Assembly: GCA_021740645.1 (NCBI GenBank)
Contig: JAIOZL010000005.1
Span: 62,001-126,000, forward strand
Source of the DNA: Bacteroidales bacterium
Lineage (GTDB): Bacteria > Bacteroidota > Bacteroidia > Bacteroidales > JAADJA01
Length of the DNA stretch: 64,000 bases
Reading direction: 5' to 3'
Both the position numbers and the translations under genes were made by a program. Shown in pieces: positions 45,229-52,715 of the stretch (positions are counted from its first letter, which is position 1; each line of letters begins with the position of its first letter). The notes under the pieces are model-generated. The model ran no database searches and was not told the DNA's origin. It was given only the letters and a program-made list of their open reading frames with translations.

Positions 45229-45242
45229 AGAATAACCTTAAT

Positions 45243-45707
45243 ATGGTTTCAATTGTTTTTGCTATGAGGCTTTCTTTGCTAATTATATTTATCCTGATTG
45301 AAGCCTTACATTTACAGGCACAATTTCTAAGCAGAAAAACTAACCAGTTTAACAATAATGGTTTGAAGCAAGGTAAATGGATCTCTTTTTGGGATGAAAC
45401 TTGTATGATCCCCAGATCAATTGCGGTATATAAAAATGGTAAAGAGACAGGGAAATGCTATGAGTATTATAGAAATGGTGAAGTTCGACTAAAATTCAGA
45501 TATCAATTAAACAGGATTCGAGTCAAGTATTTTAGTGAAGAGGGTATAAGGCAACAAAAGGGCTGGGCAATTATGGAATACACGAAAGATGATACCCATT
45601 ATTACTGGCATGGCAAATGGAAATTTTATGATGAACATGGTAAATTGATAAATATAACTTTTTACTTGAACGGTGCACCACTGGAGGAAAATTTGAATAA
45701 GCAATAA
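45243..45707 (+). CDS. Exported MORN-repeat-like protein
   Basis: 154 residues with a signal peptide predicted to cleave before Gln ('ALHLQAQFLSRK') and MORN-like units ('NGLKQGKWISFWDE', 'YKNGKETGKCYEYYRNGEVRLKFRY', 'YYWHGKWKFYDEHGKLI'). These short beta-hairpin repeats are common in Bacteroidota exported proteins, usually without known function. An internal ATG at 45264 would give a shorter signal peptide. It starts 14 bp after the M56 gene, so it is probably the third gene of that operon. Confidence 0.8.
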   Translation: MVSIVFAMRLSLLIIFILIEALHLQAQFLSRKTNQFNNNGLKQGKWISFWDETCMIPRSIAVYKNGKETGKCYEYYRNGEVRLKFRYQLNRIRVKYFSEEGIRQQKGWAIMEYTKDDTHYYWHGKWKFYDEHGKLINITFYLNGAPLEENLNKQ

Positions 45708-45729
45708 CATTAGCATCTGTCATTCTATA

Positions 45730-45770
45730 TTAAGGGGAAATGAGGCAATTGGTTTCCCCTTAATTATTTT
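45730..45770 (+). terminator. Rho-independent terminator after the blaI operon
   Basis: Perfect 11-bp stem TTAAGGGGAAA / TTTCCCCTTAA with a 12-nt loop and a T-rich tail, 22 bp after the MORN-like gene. Confidence 0.85.
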
Positions 45771-45858
45771 TACCATGATTTACAGATGGTCTGGACGGAG
45801 TGTTAAATTTTTGGTAAACGCAAGTGGTTATAATTATGAGAAAATAATTATTATTAAA

Positions 45859-45887
45859 TTTGCATTAAAGAATTATTCTTATATTTG
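45859..45887 (+). promoter_or_regulatory. Candidate promoter with dyad upstream of the second T9SS-like gene
   Basis: TTTG (45859-45862) and TATATTTG (45880-45887) are 17 bp apart; a perfect dyad AAGAAT-T-ATTCTT (45868-45880) fills the spacer. It lies 160 bp upstream of the preferred ATG. The rest of the gap (45771-46047) shows nothing else recognisable. Confidence 0.4.
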
Positions 45888-46047
45888 TATTTCGTTTCAA
45901 TTTGGGAATAAAAGTCTCGTATAGGAACCATATGAAACCAGAGTTTGTAAATTAAACACCACATATTCAGTGAATTACGGTAATGGCATACAGTTGGAAA
46001 CTAATTTTACCAAGCAAATCAAGTGTAAAATTAAAAATCGAATTGTA

Positions 46048-47166
46048 ATGAGGTCAATCTACATAGTAATAATCGGGATACTAACCACTACCGCCCTTAC
46101 CGCCCAGATTTCAAATGATACTACTTATTCGAAAGAATGGAATGCAAATACAAGTACATGGGTATACTTTGATAGGATCATTACTTCTTTTACAGGTGAT
46201 CAGTTAGAATCAGAATTAATTCAGGTATTTGAGAACGAAAGCTGGGTAAATTACAATTTGGTTTCATTTTATTACATGAATGCACAACTTATTGAAGAGC
46301 ATGAAATGTACTGGAATGAGTCAAAAAATGTTTGGGAAGATAATTATCGCAAATTATATTCTTACAATGAGAACAATGAGATTTCAGCAGTAACCCATCA
46401 ATATATTTTTAATGGAGTATATGTAAATTCTTCACGTGAAGTATATAAATATGATGAACAAAACAGGCTGGTTGAAAAAGTAGTTGAAAAATTTGAAGAA
46501 GCCTGGACTAACTTTTTGAAATATCAATATTACTACAATGCCAATGACTTGATCATGGAAGAAAACTTAACTTACTGGGAAGGTGAAAACTGGGGCGAAG
46601 TAAGTTTTGCTGTAAATCACACATACAATAAACTAAATCAATTGGTTTCGAAAGAGAAATCAAAAACTGTAGGAAAAAAGGAAAAAAAACTTACCAGGGA
46701 AGAGTATCAGTTTAATACTGAAGGGATGCTTACTGGACAGGTTGTTTCGCAATGGAGCAACCAAAAAAATAAATGGATCAATAAAAACCGTGCAAAATAC
46801 GTTAATGATTTGGACGGTTACATTGTCACTATGTTGAATCAGAATAAAAATAAACGTGAATGGTCGAATTACCTGTTCACGGAGTTCAGGGGAAATAACG
46901 AACCTATCACAGGGATGGACATAGCTGAGGGTATGTCTTTTAGCATTTATCCCGTAAATTATGGACAAAGAGCAATGCTAGAATTTAATAACCCTTATAA
47001 TGAAGTATATTATGTAAAGATCATCGACGGAAATGGTAACACTTTAAGTGCAGCCACGACCAGTAAGGATGAAATTGCTATGGATGCTTCAAGATTGATT
47101 AAAGGGCAATATTATATCGAACTACAGGGTAGGAATTTATATTCAGGTAAATTCTCGATTGAATAG
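46048..47166 (+). CDS. Exported repeat protein with T9SS-like C-terminal domain
   Basis: The ORF track begins at GTG 45970, but ATG 46048 gives a clean signal peptide 'RSIYIVIIGILTTTALTAQ' with predicted cleavage before Gln, so 46048 is preferred (372 residues). The mature part has loosely repeated ~40-residue units rich in Tyr, Trp and Asn ('YSYNENNEISAVTHQ', 'YKYDEQNRLVEKVV', 'YYYNANDLIMEENLTYW'), reminiscent of YD-type repeats. The last ~75 residues resemble a T9SS sorting domain ('FSIYPVNYGQRAML' ... 'LIKGQYYIELQGR' ... 'SGKFSIE'). Function unknown; probably surface-exposed or secreted. Confidence 0.8.
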   Translation: MRSIYIVIIGILTTTALTAQISNDTTYSKEWNANTSTWVYFDRIITSFTGDQLESELIQVFENESWVNYNLVSFYYMNAQLIEEHEMYWNESKNVWEDNYRKLYSYNENNEISAVTHQYIFNGVYVNSSREVYKYDEQNRLVEKVVEKFEEAWTNFLKYQYYYNANDLIMEENLTYWEGENWGEVSFAVNHTYNKLNQLVSKEKSKTVGKKEKKLTREEYQFNTEGMLTGQVVSQWSNQKNKWINKNRAKYVNDLDGYIVTMLNQNKNKREWSNYLFTEFRGNNEPITGMDIAEGMSFSIYPVNYGQRAMLEFNNPYNEVYYVKIIDGNGNTLSAATTSKDEIAMDASRLIKGQYYIELQGRNLYSGKFSIE

Positions 47167-47203
47167 GACACCTTACCGTGTAGATTACCTTACCTTGATT
47201 TGC

Positions 47204-47235
47204 TTAGCCACCCTTCCAGGGTGGCTAACTTTTTT
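47204..47235 (+). terminator. Rho-independent terminator
   Basis: Perfect 10-bp stem TTAGCCACCC / GGGTGGCTAA with a 5-nt loop and a T-rich tail, between the convergent T9SS-like and glutaminyl cyclase genes. Confidence 0.88.
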
Positions 47236-47279
47236 ATGGAGATTTTCAGGTTTCGTAGGAATAGAAAGAAATATTCTAT

Positions 47280-48284
47280 TTATTTTTCCTCAAATATTAC
47301 AGTGAGCAAGGTTTGTCCAACAGCATACAGGGTAGCCTCATCTATTTTATCAATTGTATCATCTGTTGTATGCCAATGCTCGAAAAATGAATTGTTGGAA
47401 GATTCGGGATCAAGGTGGATTATATCGATAGTAGGGATATTCAGAAATTCATTTACATATTTATGATCATCTTCAATATATCCCAACTGCTCAAAAATGA
47501 AATAATTTCTGAAGTTTAACCTATGCCCAACGTTCCAAACTTTTTTAAGAACTTGTGGGGCATAAAGCAAGGAATATCCTTCCATGTAAAAACTTGCATC
47601 TTTGGCACCTACCATGTCGAGCAGTATTCCAAACCTTGCATAATAATTATACACATGTGGATTTTTTGACCAATATTGAGAACCCAAAGCCCAGAAATTA
47701 TCTTCACTTTGGGTTTGTTTGTCGCGCGGGGGGCCATAGTCTTCAGCATCAAAAAGAACTATATCCACACCTATTGATGGTTTTTGCAAGGAAAGTTGAC
47801 GGGCTATTTCCAGCAAAACACCTACACCGCTTGCGCCATCATTAGCTCCATCTATAGGTTTATTATAATTTTCCGGATTTTTGTCATGATCAGCAAATGG
47901 CCGAGAATCCCAATGAGCACAAAGTAATATCCTGTTTTTTTTCTTTGGAGAAAATGATCCAATAATATTTTTCCCATTAATTACAGTACCCTCAAAAGTC
48001 CTTGCTTTAAAGTTTTGAATAAGGGCAGTATCACAAAACCTATTTAATTCTTTGTACAGAAAGTTAGCACACTTGCTATGTGCTTCAGAGTTTGGTACTC
48101 TTGGCCCAAAATTAACCTGGGCAACAACATAAGCATAGGAAGAATCTGCATTAAAAGTTGGGACATCTATAGTAGTGGGAGTTTTTTGGGTTTTACTTAA
48201 AACTTTTTTCTTATCCTTATTGTTTGCGCAACTACCCATAATTAACAGGGCCAGTATAATTGATAGAAAACTTATATACTTCAT
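47280..48284 (-). CDS. Glutaminyl-peptide cyclotransferase (M28-fold lipoprotein)
   Basis: 334 residues with a lipoprotein signal peptide (lipobox 'LIMGSCANN') and an M28-type zinc domain: 'LLCAHWDSRPFADHD', 'PIDGANDGASGVGVLLEIARQ', 'DIVLFDAEDYG' and 'EDDHKYVNEF'. This combination matches type II glutaminyl cyclase of Bacteroidota, which converts N-terminal Gln of exported proteins to pyroglutamate in the periplasm. A plain M28 aminopeptidase is the alternative. The gene lies 9 bp after a sensor kinase gene and appears to belong to a three-gene operon with a sigma-54 two-component system. Confidence 0.88.
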   Translation of the reverse strand: MKYISFLSIILALLIMGSCANNKDKKKVLSKTQKTPTTIDVPTFNADSSYAYVVAQVNFGPRVPNSEAHSKCANFLYKELNRFCDTALIQNFKARTFEGTVINGKNIIGSFSPKKKNRILLCAHWDSRPFADHDKNPENYNKPIDGANDGASGVGVLLEIARQLSLQKPSIGVDIVLFDAEDYGPPRDKQTQSEDNFWALGSQYWSKNPHVYNYYARFGILLDMVGAKDASFYMEGYSLLYAPQVLKKVWNVGHRLNFRNYFIFEQLGYIEDDHKYVNEFLNIPTIDIIHLDPESSNNSFFEHWHTTDDTIDKIDEATLYAVGQTLLTVIFEEK

Positions 48285-48293
48285 GAGTTTCGA

Positions 48294-49649
48294 CTAAAAT
48301 GTTAATGTAAATACTGTTCCTTGCTCCGATTTTGATTTAACTGAAATAGAGCCTTTATGCAAATGCATAATTTGCCTGGAAAGGCTAAGCCCTATCCCAG
48401 AGCCCTCTTTTTTAGAAGTAAAGAACGGCATAAATATCTTATCAATAATGTCGGGTTTAATTCCACTTCCATTATCTGCTATTTCAATAATTGTTCGATT
48501 GTTTTGATTATTATAAGCTACCATAGAAATCTCCGCCGACTCTGTATTACTGACTGCATCAATGGCATTTAAAACCAGGTTAATGATCACCTGGTCGACT
48601 AAATCCGGGTCAGCTGTTAACTTAATATCTTCAGGATAAACATTGCATGAGCATTTGATTCCCCTCGATTCAATTTTTTGCTTAAATAATTGTTCTACTC
48701 TTTCAAAAGTTTCTTTTATGGGCAAATATCTGAAATTTGGTTGGGGTATCCGGGTAAGATTTCTATAGATATCCACGAAATTAAGTAATCCCTGGCTTCT
48801 GTTTTTTATGGTTGTTAGTGCACTTTCAATATTTTCCAGATCCTCAGAGTCAACTGTTTTAAGCTTAGGAGGCCTTTCAGTATCATCTATCAACATTTCG
48901 TTAACAGTTGAGGCAAGGGATGATATTGGTGTAATTGAATTCATAATTTCGTGGGTTAATACACGAATTAATTTTTGCCAGGATTCAATTTCCTTTTCTT
49001 CAAGTTCGGCATGGATATCATGAAATGCAACCAAAACAAACTCTTTCCCACGCATCCTGAATTCTGTGGCATAAAGTGATAGTTGTTTTATCTCATCATC
49101 CATAAAAATTTTAATCAACGATTTATCCCCGGCTTTAAGGCGTAATAAAATTTCAGGTAAATCATCCTTAACAGCAGCCAGATCATTAATATTCCTTAAT
49201 ATGTTTTTCTTAAAAGTTCGTTTTGCTGCATTATTAAACATATCCACCCTGCCTTCTGAATCAAAACAGATAATCCCAATATTGATATGCTGGACAACCG
49301 TTTGCAGGTAATTATAGTGCTCCTCTTTCTCGGCCCGGTTTTTCTTAAATTCATCTATCACTTCATTAAACGATTTGTTTAATTTTTCAAAGCTTTTACC
49401 CATCGATTTATCAGAAAAAGAGCTGGAAAAATCAGAATATCGGATACTATTAAAAAACTGTGTTAATTTTAAATTTGTTCGGTTCACAAATCTTATCAGG
49501 AAATATACCTGTAAAATCACGAATAAACTGAGGATAATGCTGCTAACCTCGTGATGTGCAACCGTGATGAGGTAAACCAACAAAAAGATACTCAGTACAA
49601 GAGCAAGTACCCTAAGGATAATTTGAATATAAAATCGCCTAAATATCAT
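48294..49649 (-). CDS. NtrB-like membrane sensor histidine kinase
   Basis: 451 residues: two N-terminal membrane helices (about 10-55) with almost no periplasmic loop, a linker helix, a PAS-like domain ('VVQHINIGIICFDSEGRVDMFNNAA', about 115-215), HisKA with His in 'IRVLTHEIMNSITPI', and HATPase_c ('INLVLNAIDAVSN', 'IADNGSGIKPD', 'GSGIGLSLSRQIM'). It probably senses membrane-proximal or cytoplasmic signals. It overlaps the upstream NtrC-type regulator gene by 11 bp, so the two are a cognate pair. Confidence 0.94.
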   Translation of the reverse strand: MIFRRFYIQIILRVLALVLSIFLLVYLITVAHHEVSSIILSLFVILQVYFLIRFVNRTNLKLTQFFNSIRYSDFSSSFSDKSMGKSFEKLNKSFNEVIDEFKKNRAEKEEHYNYLQTVVQHINIGIICFDSEGRVDMFNNAAKRTFKKNILRNINDLAAVKDDLPEILLRLKAGDKSLIKIFMDDEIKQLSLYATEFRMRGKEFVLVAFHDIHAELEEKEIESWQKLIRVLTHEIMNSITPISSLASTVNEMLIDDTERPPKLKTVDSEDLENIESALTTIKNRSQGLLNFVDIYRNLTRIPQPNFRYLPIKETFERVEQLFKQKIESRGIKCSCNVYPEDIKLTADPDLVDQVIINLVLNAIDAVSNTESAEISMVAYNNQNNRTIIEIADNGSGIKPDIIDKIFMPFFTSKKEGSGIGLSLSRQIMHLHKGSISVKSKSEQGTVFTLTF

Positions 49650-51018
49650 ATTTTTCTAACCTGCGGTATAAAGAGGCCCTTGTCAAGCCAAGCTCTTTAG
49701 CAGCTTTGCTGATGTTTCCACCATGTTTATCTATAACTTTTCTGATTAGCATTTTCTCCGTCTCTTCTAAATTCATTGAGGTGGAATTCATTTCATTCCG
49801 GTTATTATCCTCCATTTGAGAAAGGAAAAAATCACCTGGTTCAAGCACATTTGATTCACCCATAATAACGGCTCTCTCGACTGCATGTTGCAATTCCCTG
49901 ATATTCCCGGGCCAGGTATGTTTTTCCAGTCGTTTTAAGGTGGACTGGCTTACTCTTTTACCGGGCATATTATACTTTTTCCCGTATATTCCCAGGAAGT
50001 GTTCTATCAATTCAGGAATATCCTCCAGCCTGTCACGTAATGAAGGAACCTTTATTTCAACAGTGTTGATCCTGTAAAGCAAATCCTGTCTGAATTTTCC
50101 TTCATTTACCATTTGATATAATGGCATATTAGTAGCACAAATCAATCTTACGTCAATAGGGATTTCTTTGTTTGTACCCAGCCGTACTACCTTTCTGTTT
50201 TGTAATACACTCAATAATTTTGATTGAAGGGCAAGAGAAAGGTTGCCAATTTCATCAAGGAAAATACTTCCCTTATTTGCTGCTTCAAACCTACCCGCCC
50301 TGTCCTCTTTTGCATCTGTAAAGGCACCTTTTTTAAATCCGAATAATTCACTTTCGAATAAGGACTCACTGATAGCACCTAAATCCACACTAATAAAAAC
50401 TTCATTTGACCGTACGGAAGCTTTATGAATTGCTCTGGCAATAAGTTCCTTTCCTGTTCCATTTTCACCCAGAATTAGCACATTGGCATCAGTTTTTGCA
50501 ACCTTTTCAACCGTTGCCATAACCTGGGCCATGGCATTTGAGGTGCCAATTATGTTGGTATAGGACTGGCCCTGATCAGCAATTAATACCTTTTGTTTAG
50601 AGCGAAGATCTTCAAGTTCTTTTTTCGATTCCCTGACTTTTAAATTTGCAGTAATTGTGGCCAGTAATTTTTTGTTTTCCCAGGGTTTTAGAAGGAAATT
50701 TGTAGCCCCTTGTTTGATCCCATGCACAGCAAGTTCTATGTCGCCATAACCGGTAATAAAGATGATAACAGCTGCCGGGTCTATATCAAGAATGATGTTT
50801 AACCAATGAAACCCCTCTTTACCACTTGTTGCATCTTTTGAAAAATTCATGTCAAGCAAAATGACATCATAGTTTTCATTTCCCAGAAGGTTAGGAATAT
50901 TTTCCGGATCCTTTTCGGTGTGCACAATGGTGAAGTGTTGTTTTAAAAACAGTTTTGCCGCTAACAAAACATCCTGATCGTCATCTACAATAAGTATTTT
51001 TGCTTCTATTTTATCCAT
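49639..51018 (-). CDS. Sigma-54-dependent NtrC-family response regulator
   Basis: 459 residues: receiver (Asp in 'YDVILLDMNFSKDATSGKEG', Lys in 'NFLLKPWENK'), AAA+ domain with Walker A 'ILGENGTGKELIARAIH', sigma-54 contact loop 'GAFTDAKEDRAGRFE' (GAFTDA instead of GAFTGA, common in Bacteroidota), Walker B 'GSIFLDEIGNLS', and a Fis-type helix-turn-helix at the C-terminus ('GNISKAAKELGLTRASLYRRL'). It activates sigma-54 promoters after phosphorylation by the overlapping kinase. It is first in the operon kinase-glutaminyl cyclase. Confidence 0.95.
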   Translation of the reverse strand: MDKIEAKILIVDDDQDVLLAAKLFLKQHFTIVHTEKDPENIPNLLGNENYDVILLDMNFSKDATSGKEGFHWLNIILDIDPAAVIIFITGYGDIELAVHGIKQGATNFLLKPWENKKLLATITANLKVRESKKELEDLRSKQKVLIADQGQSYTNIIGTSNAMAQVMATVEKVAKTDANVLILGENGTGKELIARAIHKASVRSNEVFISVDLGAISESLFESELFGFKKGAFTDAKEDRAGRFEAANKGSIFLDEIGNLSLALQSKLLSVLQNRKVVRLGTNKEIPIDVRLICATNMPLYQMVNEGKFRQDLLYRINTVEIKVPSLRDRLEDIPELIEHFLGIYGKKYNMPGKRVSQSTLKRLEKHTWPGNIRELQHAVERAVIMGESNVLEPGDFFLSQMEDNNRNEMNSTSMNLEETEKMLIRKVIDKHGGNISKAAKELGLTRASLYRRLEKYDI

Positions 51019-51056
51019 AATTTGTAAAATCTGATAAACCTTTGTAATTCAAGTGA

Positions 51057-51088
51057 CAAATATAGAAAATTGTTCGGAATCGGACAAT
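51057..51088 (-). promoter_or_regulatory. Promoter of the NtrC-type operon with overlapping dyad
   Basis: On the minus strand, TTG (51085-51087), 20 bp, TATATTTG (51057-51064), an excellent -33/-7 match 39 bp before the ATG. An imperfect palindrome ATTGT-n-CG-n4-CG-n-ACAAT (51069-51088) covers the -33 region and could be an operator. Confidence 0.6.
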
Positions 51089-51168
51089 AAAAAACGATCA
51101 GAAAATTTTTTACATTTTTCCTGGGCCTGCAGTGAAAAATGGATCAGGATCAAGATGCTTGAAGGATA

Positions 51169-52521
51169 TTACAATAGTTCATTGGCTAAATTTGCCAATT
51201 CTGAACGTTCCCCTTTTTCCAGCCTGATATGTGCATAAATTTCATGGTGTTTGATCTTATCAATTAAATAGGATAGGCCGTTACTTTGCGAATCAAGGTA
51301 GGGAGTATCAATTTGATATATATCACCGGTAAAGATTATTTTGGTACCTTCACCTGCACGCGTAATAATGGTCTTTACTTCATGAGGTGTCAGATTTTGT
51401 GCTTCATCCACTATAAAACAAATGTTAGAAATGCTACGGCCACGGATATAAGCAAGCGGCTGTATCAATAGTTTTTCTGAATTCAGCGCTTCTGTTATCC
51501 TTTTGAATTCCTTATCTTTTTCATTGTACTGATTTTGAATAAACTTAAGGTTATCCCATAAGGGTTCCATGTAAGGATTTAATTTTGATTTAATATCCCC
51601 GGGTAAATATCCGATATCCTTATTGCTCAGCGGTACAATAGGACGAGCTAAAAAAATCTGTTTGAAATTTCTTTTCTGATCAAGAGCCCCTGCCAGCGCA
51701 AGCAATGTTTTTCCTGTGCCGGCTACACCCTGAAGAGTAACCAGCTTTACATGTTTATTTGTAATTGCGTGTAAAGCAAATACCTGTTCGGCATTACGGG
51801 GTAAAATTTTATAAGCAGCTCTTTTTTCTACTCTTTCAATTTTATCCAAAGCTGGATTATAATAGGAAAGCACGGATGATTTTTCATTTCGAAGGATAAA
51901 ATAATGATTGGGAATCGGATCTTTTATCCCAAGTTCAGCAGCATCACACAGACCTTCAGCATATATCTTATTTATTGCATCGCTGTTGGCAGCCTCAATA
52001 AGTGATATGCCTGAATACAAGGTGTCCACATCCTTTATTTTCCCGGTTTCGAAATCCTCTGCCGGAATATTCATCGACTTCGCCTTAATCCTTAGATTAA
52101 CATCTTTTGTAACAAGAATTACTTTACTACTGGGTTTTTCTTCCCTCAAACAAATGGCTGCATTCAATATTTTATGATCAGGTTTGCTATCGCCAAAAAC
52201 TTTGGTTGCATCCAGTTCTTTTTCAGGGGTTTCATTCATCTGAACCTTAAACATTCCCAATTTTGGGTTTTCGAGCTGGATCCAGTCTTGTAAAGTTCCT
52301 TTAGTAGATAAACGGTCCATGATCCTTATGAATTCGCGGGCCTCAAAATTTTTAGTTTCGTTTCCTTTTTTAAAATTATCAAGCTCTTCCAAAACAGTTA
52401 TTGGAATAACTACATCGTTATCATCAAAACTATTTATAGCATTATGATTGTATAAAATAACGGAGGTGTCAAGGACAAATATCTTTTTCTGCGCTTTTTT
52501 ACCGGGCATTTTTTCTGGCAT
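51169..52521 (-). CDS. PIN-PhoH family ATPase/RNase (PhoH2/YlaK type)
   Basis: 450 residues: N-terminal PIN-type nuclease domain ('FVLDTSVILYNHNAINSF', 'IPITVLEELDNFKKGN', 'VILVTKDVNLRIKA') and C-terminal PhoH ATPase with Walker A 'GVAGTGKTLLALAGALD', 'FLARPIVPLSNKDIGYLPG' and Walker B 'FIVDEAQNLTPHEVK'. Family members act as RNA helicase-nucleases; some mycobacterial homologues are toxins with an upstream antitoxin, but no small antitoxin-like gene is seen here. It is monocistronic. Confidence 0.93.
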   Translation of the reverse strand: MPEKMPGKKAQKKIFVLDTSVILYNHNAINSFDDNDVVIPITVLEELDNFKKGNETKNFEAREFIRIMDRLSTKGTLQDWIQLENPKLGMFKVQMNETPEKELDATKVFGDSKPDHKILNAAICLREEKPSSKVILVTKDVNLRIKAKSMNIPAEDFETGKIKDVDTLYSGISLIEAANSDAINKIYAEGLCDAAELGIKDPIPNHYFILRNEKSSVLSYYNPALDKIERVEKRAAYKILPRNAEQVFALHAITNKHVKLVTLQGVAGTGKTLLALAGALDQKRNFKQIFLARPIVPLSNKDIGYLPGDIKSKLNPYMEPLWDNLKFIQNQYNEKDKEFKRITEALNSEKLLIQPLAYIRGRSISNICFIVDEAQNLTPHEVKTIITRAGEGTKIIFTGDIYQIDTPYLDSQSNGLSYLIDKIKHHEIYAHIRLEKGERSELANLANELL

Positions 52522-52604
52522 TTAAGTGAGGGTGTAAAGTTAGAGAATTAACTAAATTGATCAGGTGAATATTGGGGCATTTTTACCCATTTATACACAT
52601 TCTA

Positions 52605-52635
52605 TTGACATCCATATTTCATTTTATTATATTTG
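52605..52635 (+). promoter_or_regulatory. Promoter of the repeat-protein gene
   Basis: TTG (52605-52607), exactly 20 bp, TATATTTG (52628-52635): the same spacing as the NtrC-type operon promoter. It lies 80 bp before the ATG. Confidence 0.6.
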
Positions 52636-52715
52636 TAAGCAAACAATTAAGGACATTCGTAAATCTGAGATAGATTTTCAAATTTAACAAATTAACCAAC
52701 TTAAATTATTTTGTC

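Noticed and set aside
47280-48284. Calling the M28-fold gene a simple aminopeptidase
   Set aside because: The 'AHWDSRPFADHD' and 'PIDGANDGASGVGVLLEIARQ' blocks are closer to Bacteroidota glutaminyl cyclase; the aminopeptidase alternative is kept as a caveat in the feature.
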